Shown here: piece by piece, positions 39,666-48,109 of the stretch
Position numbering within the stretch: position 1 is the stretch's first letter
Layout of the letters: each line of letters begins with the position of its first letter
DNA from: Ectobius pallidus
Lineage: Eukaryota > Arthropoda > Insecta > Blattodea > Ectobiidae
Direction: 5' to 3'
Assembly: GCA_964059195.1 (NCBI GenBank)
Contig: CAXKWD010000009.1
Location: 152,470,778-152,534,777 of the forward strand
Length of the DNA: 64,000 bases
Notes under the pieces: model-generated
What the model was told of the DNA's origin: nothing
Databases searched by the model: none
Seen by the model: the letters and a program-made list of their open reading frames with translations, nothing else
Position numbers and translations under genes: made by a program

Positions 39666-40962
39666 AAAGTTTGTGATACAGACATTGATGTGCTGATTTG
39701 TAAAATATTTTAATTGGAAAAGCATATTACTTTTCCGTAGCTGATTGCTCTTTTACAATTTATGTATAGCCTATACAATTCAAGCATCATAACCAGCATC
39801 TACCAGCTCCATCCTATCATATTTTTGTTTTAAACAAAGATGCACTTAGTCAATAAGTTAAATGTTAAACTAGTTGACACGAAGCTACATCATAAAGAGG
39901 AGCGAACAATTCTCCATTGACTTCTCATGGGAAGAACTCTGACCTTTATTTTTGTGCTCTTTTCAAAATTGGGCTCTGTCATGACGTGGCTTGTAAGAGG
40001 TCATGTGCTTATATTTAAAATTTGGTGTCAATCAAACAATCCATCTCTGAGAACTCATGTCAGAACCAAACACCTTTTTGACCCTTTAGGCTCCTCTCTG
40101 ATTAGATGGACTCTCGTTAATATTTTCTTTTTTTGGTATATAATATTTTACATTTGGAGTGCTTTCATGTGCATTTGGCAGCCATCATCAGAATATTGTA
40201 CCAGAAGCAAATTTGACTGAAAACTACAGCAGGATACAAAGACCAAGGAATTGGGAAGAAATCTTCATCCTTAAAAACCGAGAGAAAGCTATGAATTATG
40301 AATGTTTGCCCTCCAATGACTTGATAAAGAAATTCATCCTGCATAAACCAGATGTCACTAGTACAGCAGTCTGCATATCCAGTGCCAATCCCATTGTTCT
40401 GACACATTTGGTGGATAGATGGCAATAGCGTGAGCCATTTTTTAGTCATCTAGTGCAACAGGAACAGCAGTCGGGCATTGTTTTGGTGCTTGAATTGTAG
40501 GGTTAATGGAATAAAGAGGTCATAATATTTACATGTTAAATGGTTTCAATCATTTTCAAATATTTATCATTATGTTGTAGATTTGAACCAAGCGTTTGAT
40601 TTTCAATTTTTGATAATTTCGTGAAATGCTTAGGCTAATTTAGAATTACGTTTTACATCGATGCTAAAGACACCTAGACTTTGCATGTGAATATGATATC
40701 AAATTCAAATATGACTTCTTGCTATGAATCTTTAACTTCAAAGGGTCGTGTTATTCTAGAAAGAGTTGTATCAAATGTTATATTACAATGTAGACTAAGA
40801 AAGTCCTCCAGGCCTCAGGATTGTAGAACCTGAAGTTTTGCCCGTGACTGTGGGAAGCATCTTCTGAGGCATTGACTGGGTGGAAATGGTTTTCAAGACC
40901 AACATACCTGATGTAGATGGAACTTTTTACAGTAAAGCAGTATACCATCTTTTTTAAACAAT
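39666..40962. other. AT-rich flank with no assigned gene
   Basis: This is the junction between the satellite and the transposon-rich flank. A forward open frame at 40159-40428 has a protein-like composition around residues 22-89 (for example NWEEIFILKNREKAMNYE and KKFILHKPDVTSTAVCISS). I cannot assign it to a family. It could be an exon or a decayed transposon fragment. The 97-residue frame at 39927-40220 is hydrophobic and unsupported. Confidence 0.3.
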
Positions 40963-41135
40963 TTAAGTTTAGGCTTCATGAAATACCTCACACTTCGTTT
41001 TCACCTTTAATTGCACAACATGTTTCTTGAAGATTTGTAAACATCAGCTGATGATGTGGACAAATCTCCAAAAAATATGTTTTGCAATTAAAGGTGAAAA
41101 CAAAGTGTGAGGTATTTCATGTAGCCTAAACTTAA
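40963..41135. repeat. Foldback hairpin 1 beside the Penelope-like remnant
   Basis: Arms of about 62 bp at 40963-41026 and 41074-41135 are inverted near-perfect copies; for example the left arm reads gaaatacctcacacttcgtt and the right arm carries its complement. The loop contains a second palindrome, acatcagctgatgatgt, itself enclosed by agatttgt and acaaatct. Such nested hairpins are common at ends of Penelope-like and foldback elements. Confidence 0.75.
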
Positions 41136-41157
41136 TTTTTTTTATTATTATTTTTTG

Positions 41158-41343
41158 ATAATACTTAAACACATGACGTTGCTAACTAGGATTACATTTG
41201 GTGATCCGGATGGCCGTTTTGCTCATCAGCAGTTTCTGAACTGCAGTTCCGAGTAGTGCTGATGATGCACTAAAATAGTGCAAAACGGCCATCCGGATTG
41301 CCAAAGGTAATCCTAGTTTGCAACATCAAGTTGAGTGTAATAA
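41158..41343. repeat. Foldback hairpin 2 with CTGATGA motif
   Basis: Inverted arms at about 41158-41222 and 41280-41343 share at least 45 bp with few mismatches (ccggatggccgttttgc and its complement). The loop holds CTGATGA at 41259-41265, directly followed by a 7-bp stem (tgcacta, loop aaa, tagtgca). CTGATGA next to a stem is the start of a hammerhead-ribozyme core, and these ribozymes are known from Penelope-like elements. The partner GAAA is missing because those bases are paired in the outer arms, so an active ribozyme is not supported. Confidence 0.65.
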
Positions 41344-41513
41344 AAGCTTTGCTAACGCAATCAAGAATGGACACCCATACAAACAGCTATAACACACAAA
41401 CAGAGGGACTACCAATGGGATCACCCATCTCGTCAATCCTAGCGGAAATATTCATACACAACATTGAACAAACACAGATACTAAACGATAAAAATAAACA
41501 CTTAAGCCAACAG
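41340..41513 (+). pseudogene. Penelope-like element reverse transcriptase fragment
   Basis: The translated stretch around TEGLPMGSPISSILAEIF resembles the conserved reverse-transcriptase motif of Penelope-like elements, where GLPMGSPLSP...A.IF is typical. Similarity starts near 41345 and stops near 41510. The rest of the open frame to 41645 does not continue it, and neither the catalytic aspartates nor a GIY-YIG endonuclease is present. It is therefore a short dead fragment. Two foldback hairpins lie immediately upstream and may be part of the same element. Confidence 0.65.
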
Positions 41514-41672
41514 GGCAGCTTGTGGTTGAATTGTAAGGTTGAACTTTGCTTGCTTACAAACAGTTTGGGATTAACAAAGGACTTTGCATCATTTTCAAGG
41601 AAAGTGTTTTTATTCCCCGTCATTAACATGACTTCTAGAAAGTAGGCAGAAAGTGAATATTAATTAATTTTG

Positions 41673-41689
41673 ATTATGCACTATGATAA
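41673..41689. repeat. Left target-site duplication of the LINE
   Basis: ATTATGCACTATGATAA here is repeated exactly at 47079-47095, after the (ATTC)n tail of the LINE. A 17-bp exact match on both sides defines the insertion limits. Confidence 0.92.
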
Positions 41690-41970
41690 TAGTCATAATA
41701 GTGCCTGAAGTTCCGGCGTGAGCGAGTGAGTGCAGCGTATGAAGAGGTAACAGAAACGGTGAAAAAGTGAAGTAAAGAACTCAGAGAAAAACCCAGTAGT
41801 AGAAATCAAATACGGTGAACGTTTTTACACCGACAGAAACGTTAGTGCTTCAAGCCAGTATCAAGTGAGGAAAATAGAAACTGTAACGTATCGGACGCAG
41901 GCGTGAACCTGAGTAGGCGGCCATATTGTGCAACCAATTAAACCGGAAGTAATAGAACGGCAAGGAATCA
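41690..41970 (+). promoter_or_regulatory. LINE 5' untranslated region, presumed internal promoter
   Basis: This is the 281 bp between the target-site duplication and the ORF1 start codon. LINEs of this kind carry their own promoter in this interval. I see no TATA box, and no specific motif could be identified. Confidence 0.5.
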
Positions 41971-42879
41971 ATGCCAGGAGAAGGAGACAAAGACGCAGCC
42001 ACAATCAGTGGAACCTGCGACAAGAAGGTCAGAGATGATGATGTATCATTACAGTGTGACGGGGCTTGCGAAAGATGGCACCACAAGGAATGCACGGGAA
42101 TGACAACCGGAGAGTTCGACATACTAAAGAGGAGGAACTGTAAACTCCTATGGTTATGCGACACGTGCAAACGTGGCATTAGCAAGAAAAAGGAAGCAGA
42201 CGATAAGAAAATTGAAGACTTGTCACAAAAAATGGATTTTGTTATGGACTTCCTACAAAATCAACTAGGTGACACGATAGAAGAGAAACTTAGACAATCC
42301 CTTGACAAAGAAGAGGCTCACATACCCCAGAATCAAACAACAAAAGGAAACGGAAAACAAGCAGTAAATTCAAATGTAGGGGAAATTATCAACAGAGAAA
42401 ATCAACCGGACCAAAGTACTCAGGGCATCAGGACACCACCACACGTGGAAGTGGAGGAGGAACCCGACACAGACCAAGAGGAAGAAGTAAACAAAACTCA
42501 ATGGTCACAAGTGGTAGGAAGAAGGCAGAGAAGGGGACAACATCAATCAAGGCCAACAGTAATAATCGGCACGAAACAAGACGAGGACTTACGCGCCGGA
42601 AACAAGACTGCATGGCTATATGTTGGCCGATTGAACCAGAACACCACAACAGAAACCGTAACACGCTTCCTAACAAAAAATGGTATAGGAGAGGACACCA
42701 CATGTGAGGATCTCAATAGTAGGGGCAACTTCAAAGCATTCAAAGTAGGAATCCCGTTCAAGGTCCTTAAGGCCACAGAGAGCCCAGAATTCTGGCCAGA
42801 AGGAGTAATCGTGAGGAGATTTCGATTTCGGAGAGGCCAATCCCAAAGAGAGCAAGAAGAAGGAGCAAACCTCATGTAA
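41971..42879 (+). CDS. LINE ORF1 protein with PHD-like finger
   Basis: 302 residues, intact. ORF1 proteins of LINEs bind the element RNA and act as chaperones in the ribonucleoprotein. Residues 16-66 follow a PHD finger pattern: C16, C29, C33, H38, C41, C63 and C66 are present, with W36 before the histidine. The usual first cysteine is replaced (S13), so one of eight zinc ligands is missing. Residues about 67-115 are rich in K, E, Q and L with heptad-like spacing and may form a coiled coil. An acidic, charged linker follows. From about residue 213, TAWLYVGRLNQNTTTETV and, later, PEFWPEGVIVRRFRF match the RRM-like C-terminal part common to ORF1 of CR1/Jockey-group elements. The start at 41971 gives the full finger, and ORF2 begins right after the stop in another frame. 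Confidence 0.85.
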   Translation: MPGEGDKDAATISGTCDKKVRDDDVSLQCDGACERWHHKECTGMTTGEFDILKRRNCKLLWLCDTCKRGISKKKEADDKKIEDLSQKMDFVMDFLQNQLGDTIEEKLRQSLDKEEAHIPQNQTTKGNGKQAVNSNVGEIINRENQPDQSTQGIRTPPHVEVEEEPDTDQEEEVNKTQWSQVVGRRQRRGQHQSRPTVIIGTKQDEDLRAGNKTAWLYVGRLNQNTTTETVTRFLTKNGIGEDTTCEDLNSRGNFKAFKVGIPFKVLKATESPEFWPEGVIVRRFRFRRGQSQREQEEGANLM

Positions 42880-43715
42880 GACCATTAGAGTACTACTATG
42901 GAACATAGAGGGAATAAAAAACGCACTACCACATATACCACAAGAAACAATGGAAGACAACGACGCAATAATTCCTTTCCTTAGAGAGCCCCTTGACTTG
43001 CAAGGATTTTACGCAACACATGCATATGCCAGACCGACGGAAGGGAGACCCACAGGGGGAGTCACTTGTTTCACGAGAGGAACACTAGGAAGTTTAAAGA
43101 CGGTGCTTAAGGAGGAAAACACAGTGATCGTACAAACCAAAGCAGTCACCTTTATAGGTATATACATCTCCCCAGACACCCCAGCAGACGACGTAATAGA
43201 GACACTAGCAAAAGTCACTGAACAAACGAGAAAGGACAAAAATGTAATCCTCGCAGGAGATCTGAACTGCCGGATCGACAAAACCAGCACCAAGACGGAC
43301 TTAGTAATGGAAACATTGGCAGAAGAAGGTTTTAGACTGGTAAACAAAAAGGAAATTCCAACATACATAGCTCCAAATGGGACCAGTGCAATTGATCTCG
43401 TATTCTACAGAGGAGCTGAACTACAACTAAACAAGCAAGAAGGACTATGGACATCGAGTGCTGCTCCCATAAGGAAACATATCCCAATAGTCACAGAGTT
43501 CTTAGCACAAACAACACAAGCAACAAGAAACATTAGTAAGGAGAACGGACCCTCCAGGAAACTGGATCAAGACATACTGAAACAAGCCACTAAACAGATC
43601 GAAAAAGCAAGAGAACTGGCAGGGAAGGGACAGCTGGACGAAGCCATGCACATATCAGAAGAAATAATACACGCAGCCACCAAACCAAGAAGAAGGAGGC
43701 AGGCGCAATGTTGGT
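42872..43715 (+). pseudogene. LINE ORF2 part 1: APE-type endonuclease
   Basis: The reading frame overlaps the end of ORF1 (through ATGTAAG) and begins with TIRVLLWNIEGIKNAL, the usual start of APE endonucleases in this LINE group. An ATG-initiated frame runs from 42950 to 43747. Counting from that ATG, GDLNCRID at 103-110 is the metal-binding and catalytic GDLN motif, SAIDLVF at 146-152 matches the DhhhT-like strand, and RKHIPI at 175-180 occupies the place of the catalytic S(D)H motif. The domain nicks target DNA to prime reverse transcription. The frame shifts by one base near 43714, after which the true continuation is in the frame of 43708-44109. Proper ORF2 translation would need reinitiation or frameshifting from ORF1. 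Confidence 0.85.
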
Positions 43716-44109
43716 TGACAGGGAATGCTACAAGGAACGAAAAATAGTTCTGCGGGCTCTGGACAAGGCCAAAACTCACAGACAGCAAGAAGATCTAACA
43801 CACTATGCAGAGAAGAGGAAGAAATATAAGCGATTAATAAAAAACAAAAGAGCAGACCATATAGAGAAAGAAGCAAAGAAACTGGCTGAAGAAGCAAAGG
43901 CTAATCCCTTCCTAGCGCTCAAGAAGAGGACTACAGCCACCGCAGGAGAAATACCTATAGAAAGATGGGTGTCACATTTCAAAAATATTTTAAACAGAGA
44001 GCTGAAAGATCAAGCATATGACACCATCTCCACAACAGAGTACAGACATATACAAGACCCAATTACAAAAGACGAACTGCAGACAGCAATAAAACTCGGG
44101 AAAAACAAG
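43716..44109 (+). pseudogene. LINE ORF2 part 2: linker and start of reverse transcriptase
   Basis: Continues ORF2 after the one-base frameshift, with the sequence REC.KERK and a lysine-rich, helical linker typical of the region between endonuclease and RT. It ends in LQTAIKLGKNK, the beginning of the RT domain (the family motif continues with KAAGPD). The open frame is cut at 44109 by the foldback insertion, and the next RT codons resume at 44887. Confidence 0.85.
44101..44109. repeat. Left 9-bp duplication of the foldback insertion
   Basis: aaaaacaag here and at 44878-44886 flank the insertion. Only one copy is needed to restore the RT reading frame, so this is the target-site duplication. 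Confidence 0.85.
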
Positions 44110-44141
44110 AATACAAGTAAGAATCAGCTTGAAATTTTTTT

Positions 44142-44212
44142 TGTCATAACCGGGATTTGAACACGGATCTCCAGCTTAACGCGCTGATGCTCTACCATTG
44201 AGCTACCATGAC
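44142..44212 (-). tRNA. tRNA-like sequence (Asn GTT anticodon position), left arm copy
   Basis: Reverse complement of the copy at 44729-44799 in the right arm. It folds the same way and is part of the foldback element, so it is unlikely to be a host tRNA gene. Confidence 0.4.
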
Positions 44213-44390
44213 AACATGCCAGTACAACATCAAATTCCTCAACTGATTCAGAATACAAGGCAAACCACGGGAGGTTTCTCCGTTGAGAACACACATCCAA
44301 TGGTGTCCTACATTTGTAGGTACTTTGAAGCCAAGTTATTATTTATATACTATTAATTAAGTGGAGGGAAAGGAAATAGACATTAAATAT

Positions 44391-44636
44391 GGATTTAATG
44401 TCTATTTCCTTTCCCTCCACTTAATTAATAGTATATAAATAATAACTTGGCTTCAAAGTACCATATCCATATGGATTTAATGTCTATTTCCTTTCCCTCC
44501 ACTTAATTAATAGTATATAAATAATAACTTGGCTTCAAAGTACCATATCCATATTTAATGTCTATTTCCTTTCCCTCCACTTAATTAATAGTATATAAAT
44601 AATAACTTGGCTTCAAAGTACCTACAAATGTAGGAC
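44391..44636. repeat. Three tandem ~82-bp units inside the foldback element
   Basis: Units begin at about 44391, 44473 and 44555. Each reads ggatttaatgtctatttcct (the third lacks the first few bases) and runs on to cttggcttcaaagtacc. The first two end in atatccat. The third continues into the right arm. Local tandem duplication is the simplest explanation. Confidence 0.85.
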
Positions 44637-44728
44637 ACCATTGGATGTGTGTTCTCAACGGAGAAACCTCCCGTGGTTTGCCTTGTATTCTGAATCAGTT
44701 GAGGAATTTGATGTTGTACTGGCATGTT

Positions 44729-44799
44729 GTCATGGTAGCTCAATGGTAGAGCATCAGCGCGTTAAGCTGGAGATCCGTGTTCAAATCCCGGTTATGACA
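44729..44799 (+). tRNA. tRNA-like sequence (Asn GTT anticodon position), right arm copy
   Basis: 71 nt fold as a cloverleaf: acceptor GTCATGG with TTATGAC (two G-T pairs), D arm GCTC/GAGC, anticodon stem TCAGC/GCTGG with loop GCGTTAA, T arm CCGTG/CCCGG with loop TTCAAAT, then A. An A box (tagctcaatggt) and a B box (gttcaaatcc) for RNA polymerase III are present. Position 33 is C instead of the near-universal U, and the T stem has a mismatch, so translation by this tRNA is doubtful. It more likely served as the polymerase III promoter of a retroposed element. Confidence 0.45.
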
Positions 44800-44877
44800 A
44801 AAAATTTTTCAAGCTGATTCTTACTTGTATTAATATCCCAGACATGGATTTAATGTCTATTTCCTTTCCCTCCACTT

Positions 44878-45326
44878 AAAAACAAGAAAGCGGCAGGACC
44901 AGATAACATTTACACAGAACACCTAAAGGAAGCCTCAAACACAATGCAAGATCTCTGGTTGGATTTGATGAATAAATGCCTTGAAGTAGGGGAGATACCT
45001 GCAAGCTGGAAAACAGCAACCATGAAGATACTATATAAAGGGAAAGGAGACACCACAAATTTGGACTCGTTCAGAGGAATAGTACTAGAAAACACCACTT
45101 TCAAATTGTTCACCTAAATACTCAACACGAGACTCATGGAAATGACAGACCGGTATATACCGGAATGCCAGTTCGGATTTAGGACAGGGAGAAGCACCAT
45201 CCAAGCAGTAACATGCCTATTAGAGCAAATAGTGGAAGCATTGAGACACCCCAAAGGAAAATACTACGTGGTCTTTGTAGACTTCAGGAAGGCCTTCGAC
45301 CTGTTAAACAGACAGATACTAATGAG
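44878..45326 (+). pseudogene. LINE ORF2 part 3: reverse transcriptase fingers and palm start
   Basis: Resumes after the foldback element with KKAAGPDNIYTEHLKEA, then NLDSFRGIVLENTTFKLF, a stop at 45115-45117 (a lysine position in related elements), ECQFGFRTGRSTIQA and YYVVFVDFRKAFDLLNR. The last is motif A, with its catalytic aspartate in FVDFRKAFD. These are RT blocks 0 to 3 in order. The frame is cut at 45326 by the hAT-type MITE. The 8-bp target CTAATGAG at 45319-45326 encodes part of the QILMSR stretch, which repeats after the insertion. Confidence 0.88.
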
Positions 45327-45938
45327 TAGGGCCCGGATGTGTATGACCTAAAAATGTTAGAAATATACAAGCATTTATGACCTAAAAAAATGGCGAAATA
45401 TGACTAATAATATGACCTAGAGACAATTTTTTTTTTTCAAAATCTTGTCGGTTTTTGCAATTAAAATTTTATGAGAACACATTAATAAATAGTAATATTA
45501 ATCTTTATTAATAAATTTCGCTTTCTTTGCATCTGTCCCTTTTTACGCATCTCTCTCTTTCTCCTAATTCTCAGAAATATACGTAGGCCAACCTATATTT
45601 TGTGAAAGTATTTTTAGAACGAAAATACTGAGAAGTTACAAGCAACAATTCAGGGGTGTTCAAATCCCATCTCTGAGACAGCTGTAAGCAAACAAATGAA
45701 AATGGAATAAAAAAACAAAAGCATGGGAAAAAATGAAAAATGATTGAAAATATGACCATAATATGAAAAATGACGGAAAAATGACAAAAAATACTGAAAA
45801 AGCTAAAATATGTCATTATATGACCAATGAAAATTGCATAATTCTAATCACATTAGATGATATCATGTTTAAATTATATTTGCTATGGTAACATCACAAA
45901 GGAAAAAAATATGACATGTCATAAACATCCGGGCCCTA
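45327..45938. mobile_element. hAT-type MITE (612 bp)
   Basis: Starts TAGGGCCCGGATGT and ends with the exact complement ACATCCGGGCCCTA, giving 14-bp perfect terminal inverted repeats. Flanks are the 8-bp duplication CTAATGAG (45319-45326 and 45939-45946), the length typical of hAT elements. Repeated short motifs (atgacct, atatgac, gtcata) lie near both ends, as hAT transposase-binding sites often do. It has no transposase frame. A related terminus and hAT transposase remnant at 48496-48885 suggest a possible helper family. Confidence 0.92.
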
Positions 45939-45946
45939 CTAATGAG

Positions 45947-47030
45947 CAAGCTAAAAGGGATGATCAGGAGTGACCACCCCATATCGAGGATAATGGAGAA
46001 AGTACTGGCATATAACTACGTACAAATAGACAACAACGTCACAACCTCAGAGAAAATCACCCAAACAAATGGCGTATTACAAGGTGATCCAATCAGTCCC
46101 ACACTGTTCAATATATACACAGCAGATGTCACGGAAATAACGACAGCAGAATCATCAGCTACAATACTTATATATGCTGACGACATGGTGATCGGCTCTG
46201 AAAGCAAGATAGAGGTCCAAGAGACTATCGACAAACTCGAGAAGTGGGGAAAAGAAAATGAATTAACGTTCAACCAAGAGAAGACCGTACAAATGATCTT
46301 CAGGAAAGGAGGGAAAACAGCAGCTGGAGACAACATCTCTCTCCTAGGAAACCCACTGGAAATAGTCAATAGATATAAATACTTGGGCATAACACTACAG
46401 ACCACAGCAATGTCATTCAATATACACATACAGGAGAGATGAGCAGCGGCTATCAGAGCCATGTACAACATAAGAAACATAACCAGCCTCTCAATAAGCA
46501 CAGCAATGTCACTCTTCAATACAGCAATAGCTCCGATCATAACATATGGAATACAGATCATTTGGGAGAATCTTACAGTAAGCAATCTAACCAGGATAGT
46601 AAAGGTCAAGGCAATGTTCATGAAAAGAGCAACTGGGGTAGGAAAAAGTGCACCCTTGAGACTGGTGTATGAGCTCATGAGGGAAACATTTTTCGTCGAG
46701 GACATCAGAGTTGAACACCATCTACCGTCCACAGAGCCTTACCAAAAACACATAGAGAACAGAAACAGGAAAAGGAAAGAAATAGAACTGGAGTTGTACA
46801 ACACATCAGCAATGCTGGAGAGAACATGGATCAAAGAATGCCAAGAGCAAAGACATGTGACGACCAGATTAGCCATACATGGTTTTCACCATAAAATTTG
46901 CCTGAAAGCAGGATTCCACAAAGCAGACAAGAACTGTGTTTGTAAGCTGTGCGGTGGAAACTGTGATACATACCACATAACTAAATGCAAAAAGAGAGAA
47001 AAATCAATAACTGAGTACAGCAAGGAGTAA
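45947..47030 (+). pseudogene. LINE ORF2 part 4: reverse transcriptase catalytic core and C-terminal zinc knuckle
   Basis: After the MITE the frame continues with GVLQGDPISPTLFNIYT (RT block B), then ILIYADDMVIG (motif C with the YADD catalytic pair) and NRYKYLGITLQ (thumb region). A stop at 46440-46442 (TGA, probably from CGA by CpG decay) interrupts the frame, which goes on as AAIRAMYNIRNITSLS to the natural end at 47028-47030. Near the C terminus CVCKLCGGNCDTYHITKC forms a CCHC-like zinc knuckle typical of this LINE group. The polymerase would copy element RNA at the nicked target. This copy is inactive. Confidence 0.88.
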
Positions 47031-47078
47031 CTCATATGCAAATGCTCACTCGAGTGCACCTTTCTCATTCATTCATTC
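47031..47078 (+). repeat. LINE 3' untranslated region and (ATTC)n tail
   Basis: A very short 3' end: about 35 bp after the stop, then four ATTC repeats just before the target-site duplication. A tetranucleotide tail rather than poly(A) is common in LINEs of the CR1/Jockey/I range. Confidence 0.85.
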
Positions 47079-47095
47079 ATTATGCACTATGATAA
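47079..47095. repeat. Right target-site duplication of the LINE
   Basis: Exact second copy of the 17-bp sequence at 41673-41689. Confidence 0.92.
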
Positions 47096-48109
47096 ACCTT
47101 CCAATTCAAAGTACCTGACTGAAGTTGAGCCTACAGAGGTTTAGAAATGGCTTGCTGAGACCACTTAAACTCCTTTTTTGCCATCCACATGCCTGATTTT
47201 TGCATCATCCACATGCCTCATGAAGGGGTATGTGGATGACTCTCAAGTCATGTAGATGATAAATGTAGGGTACTATTATGTTTGCGGTGTCTGTGACCTG
47301 TACTTAAGATCTTAAAACTGATTAAATGAATTTCTGCGTGATTCCCCCCCCCCCCCAAAACCACAAAGAAACAGTCTCGTTAAAATTACATTAATTCCGG
47401 AGCATGCACACAAATTTGCAAATTTGGTGCAAAATCAACTGAAGCACACTGAGAAAAATATGAAATCACATAAAGAAAAGCAGATTGTTGCCAAAGTTAG
47501 TCATTAATGTGACCTTCTGCCATCCACATGTACACGGATGTCATTCACATGGCTTTAACAAAATAAAAATACAAACATTTAAGCTCTGCTGGTGTCTTAT
47601 TATAATCAAGTAGCCCCTGAAGTATTTAGTAATTTTTTTGAGATTGTAAAAACAAAGTAAAAAAATTTGGATTTTACACACTCCAAATTTTCCCGTATTT
47701 GAAGAATGACCCATATAGACGCATATTCTGGGGAGAAATGCACATTTTAAGTTTTAAATGAAGAAGTGCATGTTTGACTCTTAAATGTGGTATTAAATTT
47801 TATTTTTCCCTTCAGATAGTTAATAATTACTGGTACTTATTAAAGTCTCTGGGCCTGTTTTATCTCTAAACTTTTTTTACAATATGTAGAACATCCCCAG
47901 AAAATAACCCTCATGATAGAATGAAAATAAGCATAATAAACAGTTATCAACATAATACAAGTAAGAATGTTTATATTTCCTAGATTGTTTAGGGATCTCA
48001 AAACATAGCATGCACTACTCAGTTTTGGTACTATATATTCGATATGATTTTTCCAGATAGATATGTAAGCTTTCATGAACCACAGATTATTGTCTCTGTT
48101 GGACATTGA
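47096..48109. other. Gene-free AT-rich stretch with repeated atccacatg motifs
   Basis: No coding frame is supported. The motif atccacatg or its complement recurs between about 47180 and 47560, which may mark a decayed element. A poly-C run lies at 47345-47358. Confidence 0.4.

Larger units (their letters stand above)
44110..44877. mobile_element. 768-bp foldback element with a tRNA-like sequence in each arm
   Basis: Inserted in the LINE reverse transcriptase with a 9-bp duplication (aaaaacaag). The outer arms, 44110 to about 44388 and about 44555-44831, are long inverted copies that start aatacaagtaagaatcagct on the left and end with its complement on the right. Each arm contains a 71-nt tRNA-like sequence. 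Between the arms are tandem units of about 82 bp that begin tttaatgtctatttcctttc. After the right arm a further piece (44832-44877) repeats the beginning of this unit. It looks like an inverted dimer of a tRNA-derived SINE or a tRNA-bearing MITE. No coding capacity is present, so movement must have depended on other elements. Confidence 0.85.
41690..47078 (+). mobile_element. Complete but inactive non-LTR retrotransposon (APE-type LINE with PHD-bearing ORF1)
   Basis: Flanked by exact 17-bp target-site duplications, so both ends are defined. In order: a 281-bp 5' untranslated region, ORF1 (PHD-like zinc finger and a C-terminal RNA-binding-like region), then ORF2 with an APE endonuclease, a reverse transcriptase with YADD, and a C-terminal CCHC-like zinc knuckle. 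The element ends in an (ATTC)n tail at about 47066-47080. ORF2 is broken by a frameshift near 43714, stops at 45115 and 46440, and two younger insertions (44110-44877 and 45327-45938). Without the insertions the element is about 4 kb. A PHD in ORF1 and an APE endonuclease point to the CR1/Jockey/I group; the exact clade is not decided. Autonomous movement by this copy is excluded by the breaks. Confidence 0.93.

Noticed and set aside
41259..41282. Active hammerhead ribozyme
   Set aside because: The GAAA core is missing and the bases concerned pair in the outer hairpin.
42428..42875. Reverse-strand frames over the LINE (42428-42703, 42543-42875, 43009-43368, 46016-46732)
   Set aside because: They are antisense shadows of the LINE ORFs, which have clear domain motifs on the plus strand.
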